The translations under genes and the position numbers were made by a program. The notes under the pieces are model-generated. The model was not told the DNA's origin, did no database searches, and was given only the letters and a program-made list of their open reading frames with translations. Source: JAAYYM01 sp964483155 (lineage in GTDB: Bacteria; Bacillota; Clostridia; Lachnospirales; Lachnospiraceae). Taken from it: a stretch of 34,203 nucleotides of DNA. Below are positions 9,350 to 18,194 of this stretch, piece after piece; within the stretch, counting starts at the first letter, position 1; every line of letters begins with the position of its first letter. The stretch covers positions 1 through 34,203 of the forward strand of contig CAZAAC010000028.1 of the NCBI GenBank assembly GCA_964483155.1, given 5' to 3'.

Positions 9350-9542
9350 TCAAAAAAAAAAGCCAAAATACCCCCTGGTTTATTTTGGCTTTTTTACAAT
9401 ATTCTCGTTCTTTTGAAAAACAATAATTTTCAATCGAATCATACAAATATCCTTTATTTGTTTTTTGTTTTTTAGCATCTGCCATAGTTGCTAATCGTCT
9501 TACAAGGAGCGACATACGTCGTGCTTTTTCCCTCTCTGACGT
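9350..9542 (-). ncRNA. Candidate non-coding RNA or ppdK leader with attenuator
   Basis: A good promoter (9549-9577) would start transcription near 9542, after glyS has ended; a strong terminator lies at 9356-9395, giving an RNA of about 190 nt. Hairpins are visible in the RNA: ACGTC/GACGT near the 5' end (or alternatively CGAC-GTAT-GTCG) and TTAGCA/TGCTAA with an 11-nt loop further on. I could not match it to any riboswitch class, 6S RNA or T-box that I know. It is either a free small RNA or a 5' leader whose terminator controls read-through into the microprotein and ppdK. An overlapping 56-codon frame lacks a ribosome site and runs through the terminator. Confidence 0.5.
9356..9395 (-). terminator. 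Strong intrinsic terminator between glyS and ppdK
   Basis: A perfect 15-bp stem (9356-9370 with 9381-9395) with a core of GCCAAAATA/TATTTTGGC and a 10-nt loop, ending in ten T on the minus strand. The flanking A and T runs make it work in both directions on paper. It is followed by about 50 nt and then the microprotein start. Confidence 0.9.
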
Positions 9543-9548
9543 ACAAAA

Positions 9549-9577
9549 ATTATATCATAAAGGGAATCACCTGTCTA
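9549..9577 (-). promoter_or_regulatory. Sigma-A promoter of the ppdK-upstream RNA
   Basis: TAGACA (9572-9577), 17-bp spacer, perfect TATAAT (9549-9554). It lies about 40 bp beyond the glyS stop and points toward ppdK. No comparable promoter could be found between the terminator and ppdK, so ppdK may depend on read-through from this one. Confidence 0.75.
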
Positions 9578-9616
9578 GCAAATTTTTGTATAAAAATATA
9601 AATTTGCAATAACATA

Positions 9617-11005
9617 CTAAAATGTAAACTTCTCTTCTAAATAATCTTTTAAATCTTCGATTTTTACTCTAACCTGCGCCATTGTGTCTCGCTCACGAAC
9701 TGTTACCATTTTATCTTCTTCCGATTCAAAATCGTATGTGATGCAGAAAGGAGTCCCTATCTCATCCTGTCTTCTGTATCGCTTACCGATATTTCCTCTA
9801 TCATCAAACTCACAATTGTACTTTTTGGAAAGCTCCTTAAATATTTTCTCAGCCCCTTCATTCAGCTTCTTAGATAATGGAAGAACGCCTACTTTAATCG
9901 GTGCGATTGCTGGATGTAGATGAAGCACTGTTCTGACATCTCCTTCACCGATTTCCTCTTCATCATAAGCGCCACATAGAAATGCGAGAAAAACTCTGTC
10001 TGCACCAAGTGAAGGTTCAATAACATAAGGAACATACTTTTCTCTTTTTTCATCATCAAAGTAAGACATATCCTGTCCTGATGTCTCTTGGTGCTGTGTT
10101 AAGTCATAGTTTGTCCTATCAGCAATTCCCCATAATTCGCCCCAGCCAAATGGAAATAGAAACTCGATATCAGTGGTCGCTTTTGAATAAAACGATAACT
10201 CCTTGGCATCGTGATCCCTGACACGCATATCTTCCTCTTTCATTCCCAGATTAGTAAGCCAATCGATGCAGAATTGTTTCCAGTATGCAAACCATTCAAG
10301 ATCTGTATCTGGCTCACAAAAGAATTCTAATTCCATCTGTTCAAATTCACGGATTCTAAAAATAAAATTACCCGGTGTTATTTCATTTCTAAAAGATTTT
10401 CCAACTTGTCCGATTCCAAAAGGAATTTTTTTTCTAGAAGTTCTCTGGACATTTTTAAAGTTTACGAAAATGCCCTGTGCAGTTTCAGGTCTAAGATAAA
10501 CTGTATTTTTAGCATCTTCTGTAACACCTTGAAAAGTCTTAAACATCAAATTAAACTGACGAATATCTGTGAAATTATGTTTTCCGCAGGTCGGACATAC
10601 AATATGATTCTCCTTGATATAAGCCATCATCTGCTCCTGTGTCCATCCATCAAGTGCGCTTTCCAGCACCAAGCCATTTGCGGCCACATAATCCTCAATC
10701 ATTTTATCTGCACGAAAACGTTCATGGCACTCCTTACAATCCATCAATGGATCTGAAAATCCACTTAAATGGCCTGATGCAACCCATGTTTGCGGGTTCA
10801 TAAGTATTGCACAATCAACACCTACATTATACTCGTTTTCCATTATGAACTTCTGCCACCAGGCTTTCTTTATGTTGTTTTTCATCTCAACGCCAAGATT
10901 ACCATAGTCCCATGTGTTAGCTAGTCCTCCGTATATTTCCGAACCAGGATATACAAACCCTCTTGATTTGGCCAATGCTACGATTTTTTCCATTGTCTTT
11001 TCCAT
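9617..11005 (-). CDS. glyS: Glycyl-tRNA synthetase, single-chain (homodimeric) type
   Basis: Charges tRNA-Gly with glycine. It is the class IIa homodimeric form found in Firmicutes, archaea and eukaryotes, not the alpha2beta2 form of E. coli. It is 462 residues. Early motifs include RGFVYPGSEIYGG. Two CxxC knuckles (C90/C93, C137/C140) form a zinc site. Motif 2 is RNEITPGNFIFRIREFEQ at 206-223, motif 3 contains IEPSLGADRV, and the anticodon-binding domain is C-terminal. The ATG at 11005 was chosen because GAAGGT sits 8 nt upstream; a GTG at 11020 is in frame but lacks a site. It follows a lipoprotein gene by 22 bp and appears co-transcribed with it. No T-box leader is visible. Confidence 0.95.
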   Translation of the reverse strand: MEKTMEKIVALAKSRGFVYPGSEIYGGLANTWDYGNLGVEMKNNIKKAWWQKFIMENEYNVGVDCAILMNPQTWVASGHLSGFSDPLMDCKECHERFRADKMIEDYVAANGLVLESALDGWTQEQMMAYIKENHIVCPTCGKHNFTDIRQFNLMFKTFQGVTEDAKNTVYLRPETAQGIFVNFKNVQRTSRKKIPFGIGQVGKSFRNEITPGNFIFRIREFEQMELEFFCEPDTDLEWFAYWKQFCIDWLTNLGMKEEDMRVRDHDAKELSFYSKATTDIEFLFPFGWGELWGIADRTNYDLTQHQETSGQDMSYFDDEKREKYVPYVIEPSLGADRVFLAFLCGAYDEEEIGEGDVRTVLHLHPAIAPIKVGVLPLSKKLNEGAEKIFKELSKKYNCEFDDRGNIGKRYRRQDEIGTPFCITYDFESEEDKMVTVRERDTMAQVRVKIEDLKDYLEEKFTF

Positions 11006-11027
11006 TGTTTCTACCTTCACTCTCTGC

Positions 11028-11627
11028 TTATTTATATATAATATATGCTAATCCTTCTGCTTCTTCAGAAATTTTAGCTTGTTTATCATTAATCATCTCC
11101 ACATTCGCACTTGTATAAAGTATTTTTTTATACAAAACAACATTAATGTGCTCTTCTAAAATAACAATCTTATATTTCCCTTTTTCCAGTATATCTGCTT
11201 TTTTCAAAATCTCATCACCATTCACATTTTTCATGGTAACATCTAATTCATATCCTTGCTCATATGCCTCATTGACCGTTCCTACAAAAAAAACTTTTTC
11301 ATTAAATGTTGCATAATCTATACTCGATGCAAAATCTATAAACACTTTAGCCACTCCACCCAGCACTTCAAACTTAGAAATAACTGCAGCACTTTCATTA
11401 TTAACAGATTGGTTATATGCTGCAAGTTCCGTATTCAGCATTGCCTGCATTTCTGTAGCATTGTAATAGCTTTCATTAAAATCTTCCACAATTGCATCTG
11501 TTATACTTCCGTTTTTGTTAACAAATAAAGTTGTGGCCTCCACATCAATCTCCTTAGTGGCACAGCCACATAAACAGGTGCTTACAATACACACAACCAA
11601 TAATGCCCCTTTTTTTATCTTTCTCAT
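11028..11627 (-). CDS. Small lipoprotein of unknown function
   Basis: A 199-residue protein with a basic N-terminus, hydrophobic core and lipobox LCGC, so C22 is the likely lipidated Cys. It would be anchored on the outer face of the membrane. The mature part alternates short strands and helices, with no enzyme motif I recognise; residues 85-125 vaguely recall GerMN-type domains, which I do not claim. It has its own promoter (11684-11712), lies directly upstream of glyS, and probably drives glyS transcription. Why a lipoprotein would sit between recO and glyS is unknown. Confidence 0.75.
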   Translation of the reverse strand: MRKIKKGALLVVCIVSTCLCGCATKEIDVEATTLFVNKNGSITDAIVEDFNESYYNATEMQAMLNTELAAYNQSVNNESAAVISKFEVLGGVAKVFIDFASSIDYATFNEKVFFVGTVNEAYEQGYELDVTMKNVNGDEILKKADILEKGKYKIVILEEHINVVLYKKILYTSANVEMINDKQAKISEEAEGLAYIIYK

Positions 11628-11683
11628 ATCACTCTATCTCCCCACGTGCTAAACTATGATTGTTCATACGTCACACCTTAGTT

Positions 11684-11712
11684 ATTATAACGAAGAAATC
11701 TTAGTTTTTCAA
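11684..11712 (-). promoter_or_regulatory. Sigma-A promoter of the lipoprotein-glyS pair
   Basis: TTGAAA (11707-11712), 17-bp spacer, perfect TATAAT (11684-11689). The -35 lies inside the last codons of recO. Predicted start is near 11677, giving a 50-nt leader, too short for a T-box. Confidence 0.75.
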
Positions 11713-12357
11713 CATACATTTTTCCAATATTTCAAGGCTGTTGAAATGCTGATCTATATATTTCATTCTATAGTAATCTGACATTAACCTAATTTCGTTA
11801 AGAACCTCTTGTGAAACTGTAAAAGTATAAAGTTTTTCTATTGATGATAAAACAATATAATTGATTGTATGACGGGTTCCCTCGCTAATTATCTTGTTCT
11901 CCGGAATTCCCGGGAATTCACCATTTACAACCATTGCCTTAATCTCAAATATATATCTTACAAGTTCATTCACAATGGAAGGAGCCGAAATTGCCCTAAG
12001 CGATTGGTACAATAATTTTAGCATCTCCTTTTCATCATTGTTCTCTCGTGTATAGTAGTTTGCATATTCTAAAAAATACATCCCCATACATGCTGCATCA
12101 AAATCATTTCGAAGTTCTTCAAAATATTGGTTGATATCTACCTCTATCAGATTATAAGCCTTTCCTTCATACACTTTAAACATACCAAAAGAAAAAGGAT
12201 TGGTTCCTGCCATTAAACGACTGTTTTGCCGTCTTGCTCCACGTGCAAATGCAGTAATCTTTCCTCTTTCCTTTGTTAGTATTACCATTCTTTTGTCATA
12301 TTCACCGATAGGCTGTGCTTGTAAAACTATCCCCGTCAGCAGAATATAATCCCTCAC
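11701..12357 (-). CDS. recO: DNA repair protein RecO
   Basis: Helps load RecA onto SSB-coated single strands and anneals complementary strands in RecFOR repair. The N-terminal OB fold shows the typical RecO pattern (GIVLQAQPIGEYDKRMVILT, then GKITAFARGARR), followed by an all-helical C-terminal domain. At 218 residues it is shorter than the usual 240-260, and the four-Cys zinc knuckle of many RecO proteins is missing; the only Cys are C90 and one near the C-terminus. The start is GTG, placed immediately after the era stop with no gap, so translation is probably coupled to era. Confidence 0.9.
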   Translation of the reverse strand: MRDYILLTGIVLQAQPIGEYDKRMVILTKERGKITAFARGARRQNSRLMAGTNPFSFGMFKVYEGKAYNLIEVDINQYFEELRNDFDAACMGMYFLEYANYYTRENNDEKEMLKLLYQSLRAISAPSIVNELVRYIFEIKAMVVNGEFPGIPENKIISEGTRHTINYIVLSSIEKLYTFTVSQEVLNEIRLMSDYYRMKYIDQHFNSLEILEKCMLKN

Positions 12358-13263
12358 TTATTTTTTATCCTCCGGATGATATCCAAAATTCTTAAGCATA
12401 AAATCACTATCACGCCAATCTTTTTTTACCTTGACCCATAATTGCAGATTCACTTTACTTTCAAGTAAATCCTCAATCTCATATCTGGCAGCTGAACCAA
12501 TCTTTTTAAGCATTGCCCCTCCCTTGCCGATAATAATACCTTTATGCGAATCTCTCTCACATATGATTGTTGCTTCAATATCCACAATATCTTTACGGTA
12601 CTTCATACTTTCTATTGAAACTGCAATTCCATGAGGCACCTCTTCATCTAAACATTTAAGTGCTTTTTCTCTAATCAGTTCTGCAACCATCTGTCTTTCA
12701 GGCTGATCCGTAATAGTGTCTTCGTCATAAAATGGTTCTCCATAGGGTAAATACTTCATAATGAGTTGAATCAGCATATCTGTGTTTTCACCCTTTAGTG
12801 CAGACACAGGTACAATTTCAGCAAAATTACACACATTCTTATAAGCATCAATATACTTCAGAATTTCTTCATGCTTCACAGTATCTGTTTTATTCATAAC
12901 AAGTATGATGGGTGTATTAATTTTGCTTAATTTTTCAGCAATAACCCTCTCCCCAGCCCCTATAAATGTCGACGGTTCTACCAGCCATAATATCACATCT
13001 ACCTCTGAAAAGGTTCGCATCGCCGTCGTTACCATATAGTCACCCAACCTGTTCTTCGACTTATGGATGCCAGGTGTATCTAAAAATACAATCTGCCCCT
13101 CCTCGCTCGTATAAACAGTTTGAATTCTATTTCTTGTTGTCTGCGGTTTACTTGATGTAATCGCTATTTTTTGCCCTATTAAGCGATTCATCAATGTAGA
13201 TTTTCCTACATTTGGCCTCCCAATCAGGGTTACAAATCCAGACTTATATTGTGCTGTTACCAT
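12358..13263 (-). CDS. era: GTPase Era
   Basis: Ribosome-assembly GTPase that binds the 3' end of 16S rRNA in the 30S subunit. It is 301 residues, standard length. G1 is GRPNVGKS (15-22), G3 is DTPG (62-65), and G4 is NKTD (124-127). The C-terminal KH domain has IGKGG around 245-249. It sits 8 bp after the DUF4349 lipoprotein gene and abuts recO, the common era-recO order in Firmicutes. Confidence 0.97.
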   Translation of the reverse strand: MVTAQYKSGFVTLIGRPNVGKSTLMNRLIGQKIAITSSKPQTTRNRIQTVYTSEEGQIVFLDTPGIHKSKNRLGDYMVTTAMRTFSEVDVILWLVEPSTFIGAGERVIAEKLSKINTPIILVMNKTDTVKHEEILKYIDAYKNVCNFAEIVPVSALKGENTDMLIQLIMKYLPYGEPFYDEDTITDQPERQMVAELIREKALKCLDEEVPHGIAVSIESMKYRKDIVDIEATIICERDSHKGIIIGKGGAMLKKIGSAARYEIEDLLESKVNLQLWVKVKKDWRDSDFMLKNFGYHPEDKK

Positions 13264-13271
13264 ATTAACTC

Positions 13272-14273
13272 CTATTTCTTTTGTTCCACTGTATTCGTGT
13301 TATTTTCCACTTTAAATGCTTTTTTCTCTTTCCGTTGTTTTCTATAACGAATGATGCCTTTTGTGATTAAGACAACCAAGGTGATGATAATGGCCCATAC
13401 GATCAAAAACGGCAGGGCAATAATAAAGGCTACAATAAAATCCAAGAATCCTGATGCAACATCATACAGACTCTCCACAAATCCAACTCTTATCCTATCC
13501 CATCTACTTTCGTCTACCTGTGGTGTTATTCTATTTACTTCTTCAACATAAAGATATATTGTACTATAATCTACTAAATTGTCATACATACGAAGTTGCG
13601 ACTCATAAGACTCTAACTGGTATCTGACCTCTGTCATCCTATTTTCAAGTGCGATGATAGCCTCCAAAGTGTCTGCCTGTTCCAACAATTCCTCCAAACG
13701 CTTCTGTTCTATCTTAAGAGAATCCCTATGCGCTTCGGTATCAACATACTGTAATGTTACATCCTCTGCGCTTTCACTTTTATTCGTCACATTTGAAATT
13801 TCTGATATATTATTTACGAATTCTTCCAGCTTGGAACTAGGAATTCTTATTGTTAAACTTGCAGTACGACTTGATGCTTCGTCATAATAGTTTTTTCCAC
13901 TAATATTAGTTGACTCAGCATACCCACCAATTTGTTTAATCCTCAGGTCGATTTTCGACATCAAAGTATCAAATTCTTCTGTCTGTACACTCAAATTGAC
14001 ATTTTTGATTAATTTTCGATTGGATTCTACCGCTGTCGCTGCATTTGTTTCAACTGCCTTAGCACTTTCACCTTCTGCAGGGGCAGGGCTTTCCATTGCC
14101 GGGGCTGCCTCTTCTACCGCATAGATATCATCTGTTGCATACGCTTCTCCCGTAGTAGCATATGAGGCATCATAACTCTCACTTGATGCATAGTCTTCAC
14201 TTTTACTTCCACACCCTGAAATTGCAATTACCATTAATACAACACTCACTAAACGTAATACTGTTTTTTTCAT
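13272..14273 (-). CDS. DUF4349 lipoprotein with C-terminal membrane helix
   Basis: A 333-residue envelope protein. A signal sequence with lipobox ISGC puts the lipidated Cys at C21. A low-complexity linker rich in Ala, Glu, Ser and Tyr spans about 23-85. The DUF4349 domain follows (LIKNVNLSVQTEEFD onward), with a coiled-coil-like stretch at about 180-235. A membrane helix lies near 275-305 and the tail is short, basic and Lys-rich. It could thus be anchored at both ends. The family is widespread in Firmicutes and, as far as I know, has no established function. AAAGGAGGAA precedes the ATG. It appears to lead the era-recO run. Confidence 0.85.
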   Translation of the reverse strand: MKKTVLRLVSVVLMVIAISGCGSKSEDYASSESYDASYATTGEAYATDDIYAVEEAAPAMESPAPAEGESAKAVETNAATAVESNRKLIKNVNLSVQTEEFDTLMSKIDLRIKQIGGYAESTNISGKNYYDEASSRTASLTIRIPSSKLEEFVNNISEISNVTNKSESAEDVTLQYVDTEAHRDSLKIEQKRLEELLEQADTLEAIIALENRMTEVRYQLESYESQLRMYDNLVDYSTIYLYVEEVNRITPQVDESRWDRIRVGFVESLYDVASGFLDFIVAFIIALPFLIVWAIIITLVVLITKGIIRYRKQRKEKKAFKVENNTNTVEQKK

Positions 14274-14317
14274 AAACTGTTCCTCCTTTTTACGGTAACC
14301 TGTCTGTTTTTTATCTT

Positions 14318-14326
14318 ACTATAACA
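14318..14326 (-). promoter_or_regulatory. Possible extended -10 promoter of DUF4349-era-recO
   Basis: TGTTATAGT on the minus strand, about 45 nt before the DUF4349 start codon. No recognisable -35 box is 17 bp upstream, so this rests on the extended -10 alone. Confidence 0.35.
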
Positions 14327-14370
14327 GATACGCTTCTGACCCACCCTTTTTATGGTTCTATTTCAATAAA

Positions 14371-17289
14371 TTACAATAAATTTTCAATATTATAAAATAG
14401 TTCCTTGTGTTCTTCAATTTTTTCTTCTCCACCTAATACACAAATGGACTTCTGTGATAACATGGCCTCTACATATTTTGCAAGTCTTCTGATCTCTATC
14501 TGACTTGTATGTAGCACTTCGTCACGTTCTATTTGTAAATCTTCAAATGTTTCCTTTGATAAATATGACCCCATAGAACGCGTTCCTTTTGCGGATGGGT
14601 TGAGTGGCACATCCAAGTTACTGATGGTTCCAATAATATATTTTGTAATATCTCTCTCATCTGCTTTGAAATTTTCCAGATAACTTACAGCACCATGATA
14701 TACATCCAGCGTTTTCTTAAGATTTGGATCTCGATACGATACCATGTAGGAATCCCCTAGCTTAGAAAATGAATTCATACACCCATACGCACCTCCCTTA
14801 ACTCTTACACTATTCCATAAATAATCATACCCCAATATGACTTTCATTACTTTCAATGCACCCGTATAGTCAAGCCCCGCTTCTCTGTAATTACCTGCTA
14901 CAGCCACATACTGCACTTTTGAGGACGTTTTAAAGCCTTCATTTAACTGACGAGGCTCAATAACATAACTTTTTTCCTCTATCTTATCTTTATAAAGTTT
15001 GTCCTTAAATGGGGCGATTTCTCTCTCCAATTCAATAAATTTCTTTTCTTCAGCTGTATAGTCCACCATCAGATTCTCTGCTCTGAAAATATAATGCATC
15101 AGTTCCTTCAGTTTAATAATCATTTCCTGCTTTTCTACTTCAAAATTGCTTTCTATTTTATCCACTAAGTGATAAAAAGAAAGTCCACTCATTAAATCTG
15201 CCAGATATGCAGTTTTGGAACAATATGATAATGCTCTTAATGCAGCAGTAGAATGTCCCGATGATGTCATACCCATCTGCATTCTTGATTTAAGCATCGA
15301 CATAATCTCATATAAACGCTTATCATCATCGAAATTAGATGTGCACAAAATTTCTGTAATTATCGAGAAGGCAAATCCCAGTTTGTCATACATCACTTTT
15401 GCATTTATTTCAAATTTCGTGGTGATTTCCTCTGTATTCTTTGCGTTTGCATAGGTAACCACACTCATATTGATACCACCAGAATTTATGTTGATTTCAT
15501 TGAACAAATCTCCAAACAAATAATTCTCTGTACTTACATATCCTAACACATTTTTGAGAATTCCGATATAAGGAAGTAATTCATATGGTACCTTGTTTAA
15601 ATCAAATAATAGTGTTAAATAACCAATTCCATTTGTAAATAAATCATGGTGTAGCACAAGCGTATCAGACATATATGCTTCTGCTAGCACATATGGTTCT
15701 GCCTCTTTCTTAATATCTTCTATCGTTAATAGTGGAATACTTTCCAACTCTTCCTTTGTACTGGGCTCCTCCTGATATAGCGTCAACGCTTCTGTGTCCA
15801 CAATTATCTTATGCAATTGTTCCTCTGAAAGACTTTCTTTATATCTTGCGAGACGTTCTGTTTCTTTTCGCTCCAATTCTACCGTTAATCCACGCTTTGG
15901 CTCTATTATCACAACTGAACCATGACTATTATGTAGCAGATACTTTTGAATCAGTTTTTCAAAGTAACCCTGCTCTACTTGCTCCTTAATAAAAGAAAAT
16001 GTTTCATTTGCCTCTATATGCATAAATGGGCTTTTTTCATCATACAGCCAACTATCATACGCCTGCAGTCCGTAAACAAGTCCCTTGGGATAAGAGCCAA
16101 AATCAGCCTCTCTGTATTTGAATTCAAAGTAATTGATTCCGGCAAGCAATGCTTTTTTATCCATACCCTCTGCTACAATCTTTTCGAGCACCTCTGTTAT
16201 TGTATCCAAAAAGGCTTCTTTATCCGCTTTATTAGTATTTTTTGCTATAACCGAAAAATAGGGCTGCAATACCCCATTCTCATAGGTACTCATAATGTCT
16301 TTACCGATTTTACGGTCTAAAAGGGCTTGCTTCAAAGGGGCACCTGGCGCTCCAAGAAGTGCGTATTCAATAATCTGGAATGCCAAATACAATTCTTTAT
16401 TTAGGCTTGTATCAATAACAAGATTATAGGATAAATAGGTATTATCCTCTAGAGGCTCTTCGGCTGTAATAGAATATTCCTTTACACGGGTAGTGATTTC
16501 AGAAAAGCTCTCCTGCATTTTGATAGAGGAATCAACAGTAATCTTTTCAAATTTGCTGAGATATTCCTTGTCAATCCAAGCAAGCTTTTCTTCCATATCC
16601 ATATCACCATATAAATAGATATAACTATTACTTGGGTGGTAATAAGTCTTATGAAATTCTAAAAATGTTTCGTAAGAAAGCTGTGGAATTAATTCTGGAT
16701 CCCCACCTGATTCAAAAGCATAAGCATTGTCAGGAAACAATGTATTAAAAACCTCTCTGTCCAGCATGTCTTCTGGCGAAGAGAAAACACCTTTCATTTC
16801 ATTATAAACCACGCCATTTATTACAATTGGCTCATCTTTGCTCATAAGCTCATAGTGCCAGCCCTCCTGGCGAAAAATTTCTTCTCTCTGGTAAATATTT
16901 GGATAAAAGACTGCATCTAGATATACATGCATCAGATTCTGAAAATCCTTATCATTACAGCTTGCTACAGGATATACGGTTTTATCTGGATATGTCATAG
17001 CATTCAGAAAAGTGTTTAGAGATCCTTTTACCAATTCCACAAAAGGGTCTTTCGCTGGAAAATGCTTTGAACCACATAGTACAGAATGTTCTAATATATG
17101 TGGCAAACCAGTGCTGTCTGCTGGTGGTGTGCGAAATCCAATGGAAAAAACCTTATTATTATCATCATTAGAAAGAAGCAAAATATTTGCCCCTGTCTTC
17201 TTGTGCCGCATCAAATATCCCATTGAATCTAAATCTGATATTTTCCGCTCTTCTAGCATCTCATATTCTGCCAATTGATTAAATTTCAT
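14371..17289 (-). CDS. M16C insulinase-type metallopeptidase (presequence-protease-like)
   Basis: A 972-residue zinc peptidase of the PreP/falcilysin/Cym1 class: two M16 halves in one chain. The inverted zinc motif HILEH has H64, E67 and H68, with the distal ligand E164 in YNEMKG. No signal peptide is visible, so it probably degrades peptides in the cytoplasm. The C-terminal half keeps the Arg/Tyr-containing substrate-binding stretch (VRVKGGAYG). I chose the ATG at 17289 because GGAGGAAGC lies directly before it; it overlaps the upstream patatin gene by ATGA, so the two are translationally coupled. An ATG at 17304 is less well supported. Confidence 0.92.
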   Translation of the reverse strand: MKFNQLAEYEMLEERKISDLDSMGYLMRHKKTGANILLLSNDDNNKVFSIGFRTPPADSTGLPHILEHSVLCGSKHFPAKDPFVELVKGSLNTFLNAMTYPDKTVYPVASCNDKDFQNLMHVYLDAVFYPNIYQREEIFRQEGWHYELMSKDEPIVINGVVYNEMKGVFSSPEDMLDREVFNTLFPDNAYAFESGGDPELIPQLSYETFLEFHKTYYHPSNSYIYLYGDMDMEEKLAWIDKEYLSKFEKITVDSSIKMQESFSEITTRVKEYSITAEEPLEDNTYLSYNLVIDTSLNKELYLAFQIIEYALLGAPGAPLKQALLDRKIGKDIMSTYENGVLQPYFSVIAKNTNKADKEAFLDTITEVLEKIVAEGMDKKALLAGINYFEFKYREADFGSYPKGLVYGLQAYDSWLYDEKSPFMHIEANETFSFIKEQVEQGYFEKLIQKYLLHNSHGSVVIIEPKRGLTVELERKETERLARYKESLSEEQLHKIIVDTEALTLYQEEPSTKEELESIPLLTIEDIKKEAEPYVLAEAYMSDTLVLHHDLFTNGIGYLTLLFDLNKVPYELLPYIGILKNVLGYVSTENYLFGDLFNEININSGGINMSVVTYANAKNTEEITTKFEINAKVMYDKLGFAFSIITEILCTSNFDDDKRLYEIMSMLKSRMQMGMTSSGHSTAALRALSYCSKTAYLADLMSGLSFYHLVDKIESNFEVEKQEMIIKLKELMHYIFRAENLMVDYTAEEKKFIELEREIAPFKDKLYKDKIEEKSYVIEPRQLNEGFKTSSKVQYVAVAGNYREAGLDYTGALKVMKVILGYDYLWNSVRVKGGAYGCMNSFSKLGDSYMVSYRDPNLKKTLDVYHGAVSYLENFKADERDITKYIIGTISNLDVPLNPSAKGTRSMGSYLSKETFEDLQIERDEVLHTSQIEIRRLAKYVEAMLSQKSICVLGGEEKIEEHKELFYNIENLL

Positions 17290-18173
17290 TTGCTTCCTCC
17301 GCAATCATTTCTTTTATTCTTATCTAAATCCACATATTCTTTCATCTTATCAAAACATTTTTCCATCTGATCATAGCCATGATTATAAAATGCTGTGAGC
17401 TTTTCGACATTTCTCTCTGCCTTATGGATATCAATTCCTCTAGGCCGAATCACAAAAACATGTCCTCTTCTTTCCAAATCCTCTATTAAGTCCATTGTTC
17501 TGTTATAAACCTGTGGGCGCGTCAATATGCTGTTAACTAGATTGGGATAATTTCGATACATAGTCCTTACGACTCTCGCTTCAGCGGGTGAGAATTTCTT
17601 ACGGTATCCCTTTGGCTTAGTAAGTATCATAACATTCTTTCTATATCCATTTTGTATAGAATGTACAATCGGTATAGAATCTGCCATTCCTCCATCAAGA
17701 TAGGGCGTTCCATCCACATAGACCATTGGTGCAAAAATCGGCATACTACTACTTGCTCGGCATATATTCATAACACGACTTTTACTACGTTTCTCTTCAA
17801 AATATGTTGCCTTGCCGGTCAGACAATTAATAGCCACAAGTTCGCATCTAATCTCACTTGAAAAATAGGTTTCATAATCAAATGGGATATATTGATTTGG
17901 AAATTTCTCGAAAATTAGATCCATATCAAAAAGACTTCTATTTTTAATTGCATTTTTAAAGCTGATGCTACGATATGCTTTTTCTGTTGTAATGATGCAG
18001 TCCTTTGTTCTGCCAATCTGTTTAGCTACATAGTCTACTGCATTACAGGCCCCACATGAAACACCGACTACATAAGGAAACCAATAGTCCTGTTCCATCA
18101 AATAATCAAGTGCGCCAGAAGAAAATACCCCTCTTTGTGCACCGCCTTCTAATATCAGTCCGACCTTTTGCAT
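17286..18173 (-). CDS. Patatin-like phospholipase family protein
   Basis: A 295-residue serine lipase-like protein with a Ser-Asp dyad. An oxyanion-type GGAQRG (10-15) is followed by the nucleophile elbow GVSCG with S39, and DGG with D160. The elbow is the patatin GxSxG. No signal peptide is present; bacterial relatives (YjjU type) are cytoplasmic or membrane-associated. Substrate is unknown. AAAGGAAGTGA precedes the ATG. Its stop overlaps the M16 peptidase start by 4 nt, an arrangement implying a shared job or at least shared dosage. Confidence 0.9.
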   Translation of the reverse strand: MQKVGLILEGGAQRGVFSSGALDYLMEQDYWFPYVVGVSCGACNAVDYVAKQIGRTKDCIITTEKAYRSISFKNAIKNRSLFDMDLIFEKFPNQYIPFDYETYFSSEIRCELVAINCLTGKATYFEEKRSKSRVMNICRASSSMPIFAPMVYVDGTPYLDGGMADSIPIVHSIQNGYRKNVMILTKPKGYRKKFSPAEARVVRTMYRNYPNLVNSILTRPQVYNRTMDLIEDLERRGHVFVIRPRGIDIHKAERNVEKLTAFYNHGYDQMEKCFDKMKEYVDLDKNKRNDCGGSK

Positions 18174-18194
18174 GAAATCACTTCCTTTATATAA

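Noticed and set aside
9215..9475. An 86-codon plus-strand frame
   Set aside because: It lies across the terminator and antisense to the microprotein, with no convincing ribosome site, and its composition reflects AT-rich non-coding DNA.
9340..9514. A 56-codon minus-strand frame starting at an ATG near 9512
   Set aside because: It has no ribosome site and runs through the terminator hairpin and its T-run; the RNA is better read as non-coding.
9350..9542. 6S RNA, T-box or known riboswitch
   Set aside because: The ends do not pair as in 6S, there is no T-box sequence, and no consensus of a known riboswitch was recognised.
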